Origin: an uncultured Prevotellaceae bacterium
GTDB taxonomy: Bacteria; Bacteroidota; Bacteroidia; Bacteroidales; Bacteroidaceae
DNA length: 64,000 nucleotides
NCBI GenBank assembly: GCA_947174945.1
Contig: CAMWKZ010000003.1
Span: 1 to 64,000, forward strand
Direction: 5' to 3'
The stretch's first letter is position 1. Every line of letters starts with the position of its first letter. The notes under the pieces were generated by a model. The model was not told where the DNA came from. It did not search any database and was given only the letters and a program-made list of their open reading frames with translations. A program made the translations under genes and the position numbers. Positions 8,242 to 16,897 of this stretch are shown piece after piece.

Positions 8242-8282
8242 AAAAAGCAGCAGCCTGCACCTACGTGCAGGCTGCTGTTTTT
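8242..8282 (+). terminator. Intrinsic terminator after the symporter
   Basis: A perfect 13-bp stem (CAGCAGCCTGCAC at 8248-8260, GTGCAGGCTGCTG at 8265-8277) with loop CTAC, preceded by A6 and followed by T5. It could act in both directions and ends the operon. Confidence 0.9.
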
Positions 8283-8306
8283 GCATACTATTGACCCCCG
8301 TTTTAT

Positions 8307-8445
8307 GCCGACCGTGTCCGCGCATGATGCCGACCGCGTCCGCACATGGTGCCGACCGTGTCCGTGCATGGTGCCGACCGTGTCCGTGCATGGTGCCGAC
8401 CGCGTCCGCGCATGGTGCCGAGCGTGTCCGCACATGGCGCCGACT
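8307..8445. repeat. 22-bp tandem array, six units
   Basis: Six units of exactly 22 bp begin at 8307, 8329, 8351, 8373, 8395 and 8417, each starting GCCGA(C/G)CG(T/C)GTCCG and ending with CATG or CATGGN. A partial unit GCCGACT follows. Because 22 is not a multiple of 3 and no frame is favoured, it is not coding. It lies between converging genes. The 14-mer GACTTAGGGGGCAC at 8442-8455 recurs, inverted and with one change, at the end of the related array at 56.2-56.4 kb, and both arrays are preceded by a similar CCCG-T-run-ATGCCGAC flank. Confidence 0.9.
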
Positions 8446-8473
8446 TAGGGGGCACAAAACAGGGTGCCAATGC

Positions 8474-8869
8474 TCAGAGAATCAGGCTTACGGATTCGGC
8501 ATCGCTACCACGGAAAACCTTCATGTCGGTAGCGGGTGTGTACTTGAAATCACAGAAGCGGAAGAGCTGTAAGGCACAGAACTGTCGGTCGCTGCTCTGG
8601 CACGCTTCCAGTCTGTAGTGCCCTATCTGCGCCACCTGCGGCTTGCCGTGGGCCTGCACTTCCTGCACCATCCGCTCGAGCGGAAGGCTTAGCAGGCGTG
8701 CCAGCTTGTCACCCTCTGCCGTCGAATAGTCGTGAATACACACATCCACCCCACTCTGGGTGGGTTCGTAGACCGCCTTCTGCAGCAGTCCGAAAAACGA
8801 TTTCCTCACTTGAATATATCCCGTTGCGGAGACAGCAGCCGCCATCTCCAAGTCGTTAAAACTTGCCAT
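8474..8869 (-). CDS. Hypothetical protein
   Basis: A 131-residue soluble protein (MASFNDLEMAAAV...) that I do not recognise. No signal peptide or membrane segment is visible. It has mixed alpha/beta character and a C-terminal half containing three Cys (CQSS, FCAL, FCDF) and a basic MKVFRGSD stretch. It lies 61 bases downstream of the next minus-strand gene and is likely cotranscribed with it. Its codon use resembles the neighbouring chromosomal genes and no competing plus-strand frame makes sense. Function unknown. Confidence 0.6.
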   Translation of the reverse strand: MASFNDLEMAAAVSATGYIQVRKSFFGLLQKAVYEPTQSGVDVCIHDYSTAEGDKLARLLSLPLERMVQEVQAHGKPQVAQIGHYRLEACQSSDRQFCALQLFRFCDFKYTPATDMKVFRGSDAESVSLIL

Positions 8870-8930
8870 AAACGTTGTTCTTTAATGATTAAATAATAGT
8901 GTGTGCGTCCCTAAAGAATACAGGATATGG

Positions 8931-9335
8931 CTAACGCAGAATGTGCCTCAGCGCATACACATAGTAGCGACACGAGGCAGCAGAGCAGAAGGGCGCCGAC
9001 TCTCGGCGACACCGTCCGTCATAAAGGGATTGAAAGGGTTTGACCGTCTGATGCAAGGCAAGCACCGTTCTGCCCGCCCCACGCTCATGCGACGAGCCGT
9101 AATGGGGAAGAACGCGCTGCGGTCGGGTGTTGCACACGCGATACATCCCACGGGCATCCGTCAGCACAGCCGCATGATGATAGTGGTCCGACGGAGCCTG
9201 AACCACAGGCTCACCCTGCTCGCCGACCGTCACGACCGACTGCCCGACGGCACTCTTCGGCCCGTCGGCACCCTGCCAGCTCTGTACGACGACTGGCAGG
9301 AGCAGCAGCAATATGTACACTATCAGACGTTGCAT
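8931..9335 (-). CDS. Small exported protein with basic, Cys-containing C-terminus
   Basis: About 134 residues. The amino terminus [19 protein letters not shown] is a clear signal peptide; the rest is rich in Arg, His and Ser and ends with the unusual [13 protein letters not shown]. From memory similar small exported Bacteroidales proteins end in a CxYYVIALRHIIR-like sequence, so the C-terminus seems to be the conserved part. The ATG start is preferred to a TTG 12 bases upstream because the promoter would place transcription start almost at that TTG. Function unknown; the Arg-rich tail and cysteines suggest a periplasmic or surface peptide. Confidence 0.65.
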   Translation of the reverse strand: MQRLIVYILLLLLPVVVQSWQGADGPKSAVGQSVVTVGEQGEPVVQAPSDHYHHAAVLTDARGMYRVCNTRPQRVLPHYGSSHERGAGRTVLALHQTVKPFQSLYDGRCRRESAPFCSAASCRYYVYALRHILR

Positions 9336-9354
9336 CGCGTATCTCAACAGGCCA

Positions 9355-9386
9355 CAAAGTTACAACAAAAAGGCGAGCCCGCCAAA
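9355..9386 (-). promoter_or_regulatory. Bacteroidetes-type promoter for the small exported protein
   Basis: On the minus strand TTTG (complement of 9383-9386), a 20-bp spacer and TAACTTTG (complement of 9355-9362) match the -33/-7 consensus. The start site would be near 9348, about 13 bases before the ATG. Confidence 0.75.
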
Positions 9387-9486
9387 CTTTTGCCTCCTTT
9401 TATCACCCAGCCCGCACCCAATGATGACAAACACCACGCCCGCACGTCCTTATCTATATACAAACAAACCCAAACAAGACAAGACA

Positions 9487-11310
9487 ATGAAGACAAACTA
9501 TCCTAAAATCGGCATCCGCCCCACCATCGACGGCAGGCAAGGAGGCATTCGCGAAGGTCTGGAAGAAAAGACCATGAATCTGGCACACGCAGTGAAGAAC
9601 CTCATAGAGAGCAATCTGCGCAACGGCGACGGCAGTCCCGTGGAGTGCGTCATCTCCGATACCACCATCGGTCGAGTGGGCGAATCGGCCCAGTGCGCCG
9701 AGCAGTTCGAGCGCGAGGGCGTAGGCTCCACCATCACCGTCACCTCTTGCTGGTGCTACGGCTCAGAGACGATGGACATGAACCCCACCTATCCGAAGGC
9801 CGTCTGGGGCTTCAACGGCACCGAGCGCCCGGGCGCCGTCTATCTGGCAGCCGTGCTGGCCGCCCACGCCCAGAAGGGGCTGCCAGCCTATGGCATCTAT
9901 GGTCACGACGTGCAAGACCTCGGCGACAACACCATCCCAGCCGACGTGGCTGAGAAGCTACTGCGCTTCGCCCGTGCCGCCCAGGCCGTAGCCACCATGC
10001 GCGGCAAGTCATACCTGTCGCTCGGCAACACGTGTATGGGCATCGCCGGCTCCATAGTCGATGCCGACTTCCTGCAACAGTATCTGGGTATGCGCACGGA
10101 GTACGTGTCGCTCGTAGAGATACTGCGCCGTGTCGACTTCGGCATCTACGACCAAGAGGAGTTCGAGCGCGCCATGCAGTGGGTCGAAAAGTACTGCAAG
10201 CCACAGGAGGGTCACGACTATAACGAAGACCGTCCGCTGTTCCCCGGTGTGCCCATGACCACCTTCAACGGCAAGGGTAAGGGCAAGAACCGACAGGAGA
10301 AGGACGAGGACTGGGAGTTCACCGTGAAGAACATGCTCATCATCCGCGACCTGATGCGCGGCTCTGAAAAGCTGCTCGAAATGGGCTACAAGGAAGAGGC
10401 CATCGGCCACAATGCCATTGCCGCAGGCGTTCAGGGCCAGCGCCAGTGGACTGACTACAAGCCAAACTTCGACTTCCCCGAGTCGCTCATGTGTACTTCG
10501 TTCGACTGGAACGGCCCGCGCGAAGCCAACATACTAGCCACCGAGAACGACTTCCTGAACGGTATGTCGATGCTCTTCGGCCACTTGCTCACCAACCGTG
10601 GCGTGATGTTCTCCGACATCCGCACCTACTGGAGCCCCGAAGCCGTTGAGCGCGTCACGGGATGGAAGCCCGAGGGCGGTGCCGCCAATGGCTTTATCCA
10701 TCTGATAAACAGCGGTGCCACCACGCTCGATGCCACGGGTGCCGAGAGCGACAAGGACGGCAATCCCACCATGAAACCCCACTGGGAACTGACCCAGCAG
10801 GACATAGAAGCCTGTCTGAAAGCTACCTCATGGATGCCTGCCGACCGCGACTATTTCCGGGGCGGAGGCTATTCGAGCCACTTCCTCACCCGTGGCGGTA
10901 TGCCCATGACCATGCTGCGCCTGAACCTCGTAGCCGGTCTCGGCCCTGTGCTGCAGCTGGCCGAGGGATGGACTGTAGACCTGCCGCAACAGGTGAACGA
11001 CACGCTCGACAAGCGCACCGACCCGACGTGGCCCACCACTTGGTTCGTTCCCCGTCTGGACCCCACCAAGGACGCTTTCAAGGATGTCTACTCTGTCATG
11101 AACTCGTGGGGAGCCAACCACGGTGCCATCTGCTATGGTCACGTGGGCGCCGACCTCATCACGCTTTGTGCCATGTTGCGCATCCCAGTGTGTATGCACA
11201 ACATTCAGGACAAGGACATCTTCCGTCCGGCTGCATGGAATGCCTTCGGCATGGACAAGGAGGGTGCCGACTATCGCGCCTGCCAGAACTTCGGGCCGCT
11301 GTATAAGTAA
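9487..11310 (+). CDS. fucI: L-fucose isomerase
   Basis: An enzyme of about 607 residues, matching E. coli FucI along its length: [12 protein letters not shown] at the start, [54 protein letters not shown] (metal-binding Asp), [17 protein letters not shown], and NSWGANHGA (metal-binding His). It interconverts L-fucose and L-fuculose (also D-arabinose and D-ribulose) using manganese in the cytoplasm. The start [12 protein letters not shown] matches the family; an upstream ATG at 9313 would add unrelated sequence. A GH95 gene 5.5 kb downstream could supply L-fucose. No fuculokinase or aldolase gene is in the window. Confidence 0.97.
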   Translation: MKTNYPKIGIRPTIDGRQGGIREGLEEKTMNLAHAVKNLIESNLRNGDGSPVECVISDTTIGRVGESAQCAEQFEREGVGSTITVTSCWCYGSETMDMNPTYPKAVWGFNGTERPGAVYLAAVLAAHAQKGLPAYGIYGHDVQDLGDNTIPADVAEKLLRFARAAQAVATMRGKSYLSLGNTCMGIAGSIVDADFLQQYLGMRTEYVSLVEILRRVDFGIYDQEEFERAMQWVEKYCKPQEGHDYNEDRPLFPGVPMTTFNGKGKGKNRQEKDEDWEFTVKNMLIIRDLMRGSEKLLEMGYKEEAIGHNAIAAGVQGQRQWTDYKPNFDFPESLMCTSFDWNGPREANILATENDFLNGMSMLFGHLLTNRGVMFSDIRTYWSPEAVERVTGWKPEGGAANGFIHLINSGATTLDATGAESDKDGNPTMKPHWELTQQDIEACLKATSWMPADRDYFRGGGYSSHFLTRGGMPMTMLRLNLVAGLGPVLQLAEGWTVDLPQQVNDTLDKRTDPTWPTTWFVPRLDPTKDAFKDVYSVMNSWGANHGAICYGHVGADLITLCAMLRIPVCMHNIQDKDIFRPAAWNAFGMDKEGADYRACQNFGPLYK

Positions 11311-11338
11311 GCCAATGCTGACATCAGCACCCATAACC

Positions 11339-11384
11339 GTGAGGGAGACCGTTCGGAACGACGAATGGTCTCCCTCACTTTTTT
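11339..11384 (+). terminator. Intrinsic terminator after fucI
   Basis: A perfect 12-bp stem (GTGAGGGAGACC at 11339-11350, GGTCTCCCTCAC at 11367-11378) with a 16-base loop, followed by T6. Confidence 0.9.
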
Positions 11385-11445
11385 GGCCCCTCCGTGATAT
11401 ATTTCGGCAAACAGTGCATATTATATAATAGGAAGCTAAGACATC

Positions 11446-11973
11446 ATGCAAGACGAAAGGCAATACCGACAGATTATCCGTGAGCATGGAAGCCACATCA
11501 TGGCCTTCATCTGTCGAAGCATCCCCGTGCGTGAGGACGCAGAGGAGATTGCCGAGGATGTCTTTGTCAAAGCCTTCAGCCGGCTCAGTACCTACGATGC
11601 CCGGCGAGGCTCCATGCGCAACTGGCTACTGGGCATTGCCTGCCACGAAGTGCTCATGTTCATGCGGCGGCGCCGACCGCTGACCATATCCCTTGAGCCC
11701 GAGGCACGCTACCAAGGCATCACCGATGAAGAGGCTGACCGACTGCTGGCCGAGACGCACGAGCAGCGCATAGCCACCCTGCAAAACTCCATACAGATGC
11801 TGAAGGCCGAAGACCAGCTGCTGCTTCAGCTTTACTATACGGAGCAACTGCCACTGAAGGAGATTGCCGTCATGGCAGGGCACGACCACCTCTATCTGGC
11901 CACCCGTCTGCAGCGCATCAGGAAGAAACTATGTACAATGATAAAACAAGCAAAAAGAGATGAACATGAATGA
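11446..11973 (+). CDS. ECF-type RNA polymerase sigma factor
   Basis: A 175-residue sigma-70 family protein with region 2 in about residues 10-75 (AEEIAEDVFVKAFSRL, core binding and -10 recognition) and region 4 in about 105-165 (LPLKEIAVMAGHDHLYLATRLQRIRKKL, helix-turn-helix). There is no region 1 or 3, as expected for ECF factors. It overlaps an anti-sigma-like gene by 14 bases and is followed by an outer-membrane protein with an STN domain, the usual trans-envelope signalling arrangement in Bacteroidetes. It may control the downstream carbohydrate genes; no target promoter can be named from sequence. Confidence 0.92.
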   Translation: MQDERQYRQIIREHGSHIMAFICRSIPVREDAEEIAEDVFVKAFSRLSTYDARRGSMRNWLLGIACHEVLMFMRRRRPLTISLEPEARYQGITDEEADRLLAETHEQRIATLQNSIQMLKAEDQLLLQLYYTEQLPLKEIAVMAGHDHLYLATRLQRIRKKLCTMIKQAKRDEHE

Positions 11974-12451
11974 CAGACCCTACAACGACCCCGCACTGAG
12001 CGAGGCACTCAAGCGCAACAGCAAGGAATGGTTGCCCACAGACTTTGAAGAGAGAGTCATCAGCAAGACACGCAGGCGAGGCTGGTGGCACAGGGTGGCG
12101 GCAGCGTTCATCGGCACACTGATACTGTCGGGCATCGCATGGGCTGCCTATCACGGCGTTCATCATACCGCCGAACCGCAGAGGCTGGAAACACTGGCGG
12201 TCAGCCAGCCACAGCATCCCGAGGTGCAGCACGAGACCGTATGCTTTGACAATGCCACGCTCGACAGCATACTGGCCACCGTGGCGCAGCATTATCAGAA
12301 GCAGGTGGAATACCGCAACCAGCATACGCGCTCGCTGCACTTCCACATCAAATGGAACCGCACAGCACCGCTGGCCGACTTTATCACGCTTATCAACAAC
12401 TTCGAAGGCATCAACGTCAGCCAGCAACAAGATACCATCGTCGTAGAATAA
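11960..12451 (+). CDS. Anti-sigma-factor-like membrane protein with DUF4974/STN-like C-terminus only
   Basis: A 163-residue protein: about 40 cytoplasmic residues that could bind the sigma factor, one membrane helix (VAAAFIGTLILSGIAWAAYH, about residues 46-65), and a periplasmic C-terminal domain (about 93-163, FDNATLDSILATVAQHY... LINNFEGINV) that looks like the DUF4974/STN-like tail of FecR-type anti-sigma factors. The central FecR domain is missing, making it about half the usual FecR length. It probably still relays a signal from the outer-membrane partner by STN-STN contact. Its start lies within the end of the sigma gene. Confidence 0.75.
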   Translation: MNMNDRPYNDPALSEALKRNSKEWLPTDFEERVISKTRRRGWWHRVAAAFIGTLILSGIAWAAYHGVHHTAEPQRLETLAVSQPQHPEVQHETVCFDNATLDSILATVAQHYQKQVEYRNQHTRSLHFHIKWNRTAPLADFITLINNFEGINVSQQQDTIVVE

Positions 12452-12465
12452 AACCACTGACAGCA

Positions 12466-15400
12466 ATGAAACACTATATACTCGTCGTGCTGCTGAGCCT
12501 GCTTGCCAGCACGGCACAAGCTCAGACAGCCACACGCATCACCCACTTCTGGCAGCACACTCCCTTGTCGGAGGTGTTGCACACCATCAGCCGAGAAGCT
12601 ACCGACTACCGCATACACTATATCCATGAGCAACTGGACTCTATCTACGTCAATGCCAAGGCGCAGCGAATGACCGTGCCCGATGCCATCGCCAAGGTGA
12701 CGAAGGGACAGCCCGTAAAGGTAAAGCAGAAGGGACAGGACATCTTCGTACAATACAACAAGCGGATGAAAGCCAAGAAAATCGTGCTCAGCGGCATTGT
12801 GTTCGACCGCCTGACCCACTCGCAACTCATTGGAGCCACCGTGGTGCTGATGAATCGCGACAGCACAGTCATCGACCGCGGCATAGCCCGCAGCACCTAT
12901 CAAGAAGGCAAGCGAAAGTGGGAGAAGGCTCTGTACACGATGGAGGTGCCAAAGGTGGAGGAGCGGTACATCATCGCCGTCAGCTACATCGGCTACGAGA
13001 CAACCTATATGGACTACGAGCTGAAGAACATCCGCAAGGGGGAAATCGTCCGTGAGCTGCCGCCCATCTACATGAAACAAGAGAGCCATGTGCTGAAGAA
13101 CGTCGACGTGGTAGCCTCTAAGGTCATGTTCTACCACCGAGGCGACACGGTGGTCTACAATGCCGATGCCTTCCAGCTGGCCGAAGGCTCGATGCTCGAC
13201 GCACTTATCAGACAGTTGCCCGGAGCCGAGCTGAAGGATGGTCAGATATTCCTCAACGGGCGATTCGTCGAGCGGCTGCTGCTCAACGGCAAGGACTTCT
13301 TCCGCGGCAATCAGGAACTAATGCTCGAAAACCTGCCCAGCTACACCGTCAAGGAAATCAAAGCCTACGAGAAGTATGGCGACATGAGCACGTTCCTCGG
13401 CAGGAAACTGGAGGACGACAAAGCCTATGTAATGGACGTGCAACTAAAGAAGCAATACCGAATAGGCGGCCTTGCCAACCTCGAAACAGGCGGCGGGACC
13501 AAGAGCCGCTATCTGGGTCGCCTCTTTGCACTCCGCTATTCGGACCACAGCCGTATAGGTCTTTATGCCAACATGAACAACCTGAACGACAACCGCAAGC
13601 CCGGCGAGGATGACGGCTGGGAGCCTTCAAACATGAAAAAGGGCTTGCAGTCGGAAAAGCAAGTGGGGTTCGACTTCAACGTAGAGGAGCGCAACCAGAA
13701 GTGGAAAGCCGACGGCAACGTGCAGCTCAGCTACACCGACCTCGACCTCATAACGAATACCGAGCGTACCAACTTCCTACAGGCAGGCGACACCTACGAC
13801 CACAGCCAGAACAGCCTAAGGGATAAGACTTGGAAACTGAGCACGGACGATAAGTTCTATGCCGACCTCGGCAGCTTTAACTTAGAGCTAAACCCCGTGA
13901 TAAACTACCGCAACTACGACTCGCGGACAGCCTTCCAGTCTGCCACCACAGCATGGAACGACACCCTGCTGAACCAACAACTGCGACAGGGCATGACCAA
14001 GGGTTACGACCTAAGGAGCACCTACAACCTGCGCTCAACTATCAAGCTGACACCTGAGCAACATCTAAGGCTACACGCTAAAGTCGACTACAACACGAAA
14101 GACGACGACCGCTTCGCCCGTTTCGACTACCGTTACGGCAATAGCGGGGCAAACCGTGAATATGGCGACCAGATGCTTCGGAATCATCCGTCCTATAGCA
14201 GCACACTGCACGGAGCTGCTGCCTATGTAAGACAGCTTAACACCGACATGGAACTCTATATGGAGTATAGCTACCTGTACCATGAGCGCCATCAAAAGCA
14301 GGCACTATACCAGCTCGACCTGATAGACAGCCTTGGCACGAATCCCTTCGGCTACACACCAACAGACATTGAGTTTGCCCAGACCTTTGATGCACAGAAC
14401 AGCTACGACTATCGCACCCATGACAACCGGCACTCCCTGAAACCCGTTCTCTTCTGGTTTCCTACCATTGGCGGTAGTAGGGCCAGCATCGGTATGTTCG
14501 CCCAAGGTACGTGGTACAGCCAGCAGATGCACTATCAGCGGGGAGTGCTTGACACCACCTTCGTCCGCCGGACTGTCTACTTCGAGTCGCCCTACAACTA
14601 CTTCCAGTGGGGGAGCAAGGACGGGAAGTACAGAATGTGGTTCCAGTACAACCTGACGGTGTCGCCACCCTCCCTGACTAACTTCGTGAACATCTACGAT
14701 GCCACCGACCCGATGAACGTCTACATAGGCAACTCAGGCCTGAAGAACTACTGCTATCACTACATCCATATAAACCTGCAAAAGAGAGACAAGGAGAGGC
14801 AAATCACACAGTCGCTTAACTTCCGATGGGACTACAATCAGAATAGCCTCATACAGGGTTACGTCTACAACCCCGAGACAGGCGTGCGCATCTGGCGGCC
14901 CTACAGCGTCAATGGCAACTGGTACATCGGTGCTCAGTACTCGCTGACACTGCCCCTTGACAAGAAGCGACGACTAATGCTAAAGACGACAACACATCCT
15001 GAATACGCGCACGACGTCAGCATGATTGGCACAAGCGCTCTCGCCTCAGCCACACCTGACCGCTATAGCATCCGCCGCTTCTCGTTGGAAGAAAGTTTGC
15101 AACTGACCTGTAAGCTGGGCGACCACCGCCTGACCCTCAACGGCAAGACCATGCTTCGTAACGTAACGAGCCCAATGGAAGGTTTCACCCGTATCACGGC
15201 GCAGGACTATACCTACGGTGCCTCGACACTCATCCAGCTGCCCCTAAAGATGCAACTCAGCACCGACCTGACGGCTTACACCCGCAGAGGCTATACATCC
15301 CCGGAGATGAATGGCACGGATATTGTCTGGAATGCCCGCCTGACGTACCCGCTGATGAAGGGGAAGATGACTGTGATGCTTGACGCTTTCGACATTCTTG

Positions 15401-15540
15401 GGCAACTGTCGAATGTCACCCGCACGCTCAACGCACAGAGCCGCACCGAGAGTTACACGAACACACTGCCCCGATACGCACTGCTGCACGTCACCTATCG
15501 GTTGAACAAGATGCCCCGCCGCCCCAAAGGCCAGCAATGA
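12466..15540 (+). CDS. TonB-dependent-receptor-like outer membrane protein with N-terminal STN domain
   Basis: About 1024 residues. It has a signal peptide ending AQAQ (about residue 20) and an STN-like domain (about 25-95, THFWQHTPLSEVLHTISREA). A carboxypeptidase-regulatory-like beta domain follows (about 105-210, KIVLSGIVFDRL... GATVVLM), then a plug-like domain (about 220-330, VVYNADAF... LLNGKDFF) and a long beta-barrel with aromatic-alternating strands. The STN domain suits a transducer that signals through the preceding anti-sigma protein. No SusD gene follows, so it is not a classical SusC/SusD pair. An upstream in-frame ATG would lie inside the anti-sigma gene; MKHYILVVLL gives the signal peptide and is preferred. 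Cargo unknown. Confidence 0.85.
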   Translation: MKHYILVVLLSLLASTAQAQTATRITHFWQHTPLSEVLHTISREATDYRIHYIHEQLDSIYVNAKAQRMTVPDAIAKVTKGQPVKVKQKGQDIFVQYNKRMKAKKIVLSGIVFDRLTHSQLIGATVVLMNRDSTVIDRGIARSTYQEGKRKWEKALYTMEVPKVEERYIIAVSYIGYETTYMDYELKNIRKGEIVRELPPIYMKQESHVLKNVDVVASKVMFYHRGDTVVYNADAFQLAEGSMLDALIRQLPGAELKDGQIFLNGRFVERLLLNGKDFFRGNQELMLENLPSYTVKEIKAYEKYGDMSTFLGRKLEDDKAYVMDVQLKKQYRIGGLANLETGGGTKSRYLGRLFALRYSDHSRIGLYANMNNLNDNRKPGEDDGWEPSNMKKGLQSEKQVGFDFNVEERNQKWKADGNVQLSYTDLDLITNTERTNFLQAGDTYDHSQNSLRDKTWKLSTDDKFYADLGSFNLELNPVINYRNYDSRTAFQSATTAWNDTLLNQQLRQGMTKGYDLRSTYNLRSTIKLTPEQHLRLHAKVDYNTKDDDRFARFDYRYGNSGANREYGDQMLRNHPSYSSTLHGAAAYVRQLNTDMELYMEYSYLYHERHQKQALYQLDLIDSLGTNPFGYTPTDIEFAQTFDAQNSYDYRTHDNRHSLKPVLFWFPTIGGSRASIGMFAQGTWYSQQMHYQRGVLDTTFVRRTVYFESPYNYFQWGSKDGKYRMWFQYNLTVSPPSLTNFVNIYDATDPMNVYIGNSGLKNYCYHYIHINLQKRDKERQITQSLNFRWDYNQNSLIQGYVYNPETGVRIWRPYSVNGNWYIGAQYSLTLPLDKKRRLMLKTTTHPEYAHDVSMIGTSALASATPDRYSIRRFSLEESLQLTCKLGDHRLTLNGKTMLRNVTSPMEGFTRITAQDYTYGASTLIQLPLKMQLSTDLTAYTRRGYTSPEMNGTDIVWNARLTYPLMKGKMTVMLDAFDILGQLSNVTRTLNAQSRTESYTNTLPRYALLHVTYRLNKMPRRPKGQQ

Positions 15541-15575
15541 TGACAAATAAGCCGCTCGTCAGTCTTTTCTATAAT
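15538..15575 (+). repeat. Degenerate copy of the hairpin/T-run element
   Basis: GATGACAAAT followed by CGTCAGTCTTTTCTATAATA matches the two better elements at 21.6 and 27.2 kb, but the stem is broken. It overlaps the stop codon of the outer-membrane protein gene and precedes the next start by about 20 bases. Confidence 0.45.
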
Positions 15576-15592
15576 AAAACTAAAGCTGATTA

Positions 15593-16897
15593 ATGATGAG
15601 AAAACTACTGACGACGGCACTGTCGGCCATCTCTATGATGGTCATGGGCCAGACATTTGAGACGCAGTACGAGCGTCCCGTACACGACCTGATGCAGGAC
15701 GTAGCAAAGCGCTTCGGCGTAAAGTTCAAGTTCGATGCCAACGTTGACACGGTGGGCAAGCGGCTGACGTATGCAGACTTCCGCGTGCGCCCCTACTCGC
15801 TGGAGATGACGCTTGACAACATCTGCAAGCACTACGACTGGAACTGGTGGAAGCAGTCGGGCAACCTTTACAAGATTAAACTCTACGAATACCCGCGCCG
15901 ACACGAGCAGGAGGGCAAGCTCATGCTTGACTACCTTTCCACCTTATATAATAATAAGGAGCAGTGGGAGGCCCGTCGCGACTCATTGCGCCGTGAGGTA
16001 CGCCAGCGGCTGGAGCTGGACGCATTTCTTGATTCATGCGTGCTGGGCAAGCCCCTGCTGTCGAAAGTGCGCAAGCACGATGGCTACACCACCCAGAACA
16101 TCTGCATTGAGCTGACTCCCGGCCAGCACCTGTTTGGCACCATCTACAGCCCTTCAGGCAAGAGAGCAAAGAAACACGCCCTTATCATCTGCCCCGATGG
16201 GCACTGGCCCATGCGCTACCGCAAAGACGAGCAGCAACGATTAGGTACACTCGCCCGCATGGGTGCCGTCTGCGTTGACTTCGACCTATACGGCTGGGGC
16301 GAGAGCGAGAAAGAAGTGGGTGCCGAAGCACACCACACCAGCCGTGCCCACGTCTATCAGGCAGCCTGCGGCTACATATTGCTGGACTACATGCTGAAGA
16401 ACCGCAAAGACATTGACCCAGAGCGCGTCGGGGTGATGGGCGGCTCAGGAGGCGGTACGCACACCGTCCTGCTGTCGTTGCTCGACGAACGTGTTACGGC
16501 ATCAGCCCCCGTAGTTCACTTAGCCTCCCACTTTGACGGAGGCTGTCCGTGCGAGAGCGGCAAGCCCGTACAACTGGCGGCTGGCGGCACGTGCGAACCC
16601 GAGCTGGCTGCCGTCATAGCTCCCAAACCTATGCTTATAGTAAGCGATGGAGGTGACTGGACCAGCAGCGTACCTACCTTAGAGTTCCCCTACTTGCAAC
16701 GCATCTACGGTTTTTACGATGCCAAGGACAAGGTAAGGAACGTACACCTCCCTAACGAACGCCACGACTTCAAGGAGAATAAGCGGCAGGCCGTCTACGA
16801 CTTCTTCATCGACGTATTCCAGCTGGACGGTTCTATGCTGGACGAAAGCAAAGTCACCATTGAGCCCGAAGAAGCACTAAAATCACTCTACAAATGA
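15593..16897 (+). CDS. Exported alpha/beta hydrolase with N-terminal STN-like domain (putative carbohydrate esterase)
   Basis: A 434-residue exported protein. After a signal peptide ending MVMGQ there is an STN-like domain (about residues 22-100, [20 protein letters not shown]... [11 protein letters not shown]). An alpha/beta-hydrolase domain follows, with the nucleophile elbow GGSGGGTH (about residue 285), candidate acid DGGDW, and catalytic His in NERHDF near the end. It resembles acetyl-xylan-esterase or dienelactone-hydrolase type enzymes, so removal of acetyl or methyl groups from plant polysaccharide is a reasonable guess. The fusion to an STN domain, normally found in transducers and secretins, is unusual and follows two other proteins with STN-type domains. 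Its stop overlaps the GH95 start by four bases. Confidence 0.72.
   Translation: MMRKLLTTALSAISMMVMGQTFETQYERPVHDLMQDVAKRFGVKFKFDANVDTVGKRLTYADFRVRPYSLEMTLDNICKHYDWNWWKQSGNLYKIKLYEYPRRHEQEGKLMLDYLSTLYNNKEQWEARRDSLRREVRQRLELDAFLDSCVLGKPLLSKVRKHDGYTTQNICIELTPGQHLFGTIYSPSGKRAKKHALIICPDGHWPMRYRKDEQQRLGTLARMGAVCVDFDLYGWGESEKEVGAEAHHTSRAHVYQAACGYILLDYMLKNRKDIDPERVGVMGGSGGGTHTVLLSLLDERVTASAPVVHLASHFDGGCPCESGKPVQLAAGGTCEPELAAVIAPKPMLIVSDGGDWTSSVPTLEFPYLQRIYGFYDAKDKVRNVHLPNERHDFKENKRQAVYDFFIDVFQLDGSMLDESKVTIEPEEALKSLYK

Noticed and set aside
8307..8445. CRISPR array
   Set aside because: Units are contiguous with no unique spacers, and no cas genes are in the window.
8283..8618. Small open frames reading through the 22-bp array, giving repeated GAD/VRAW or MVPT/SVHGAD peptides
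   Set aside because: All three frames of the array are open on both strands because of its composition; the 22-bp unit shifts frame each time, and no start context or conserved ending is seen.
9313..9486. Longer start for fucI
   Set aside because: The extra 58 residues have no counterpart in FucI, and the region holds the promoter and start of the divergent gene.
8901..9506. A 201-codon plus-strand frame upstream of fucI
   Set aside because: It overlaps the minus-strand exported-protein gene, which has a signal peptide and a promoter, and encodes no recognisable feature.
12352..12465. Longer start for the TonB-type outer-membrane protein
   Set aside because: It would overlap the anti-sigma gene and bury the signal peptide; the ATG at 12466 gives a standard signal sequence.
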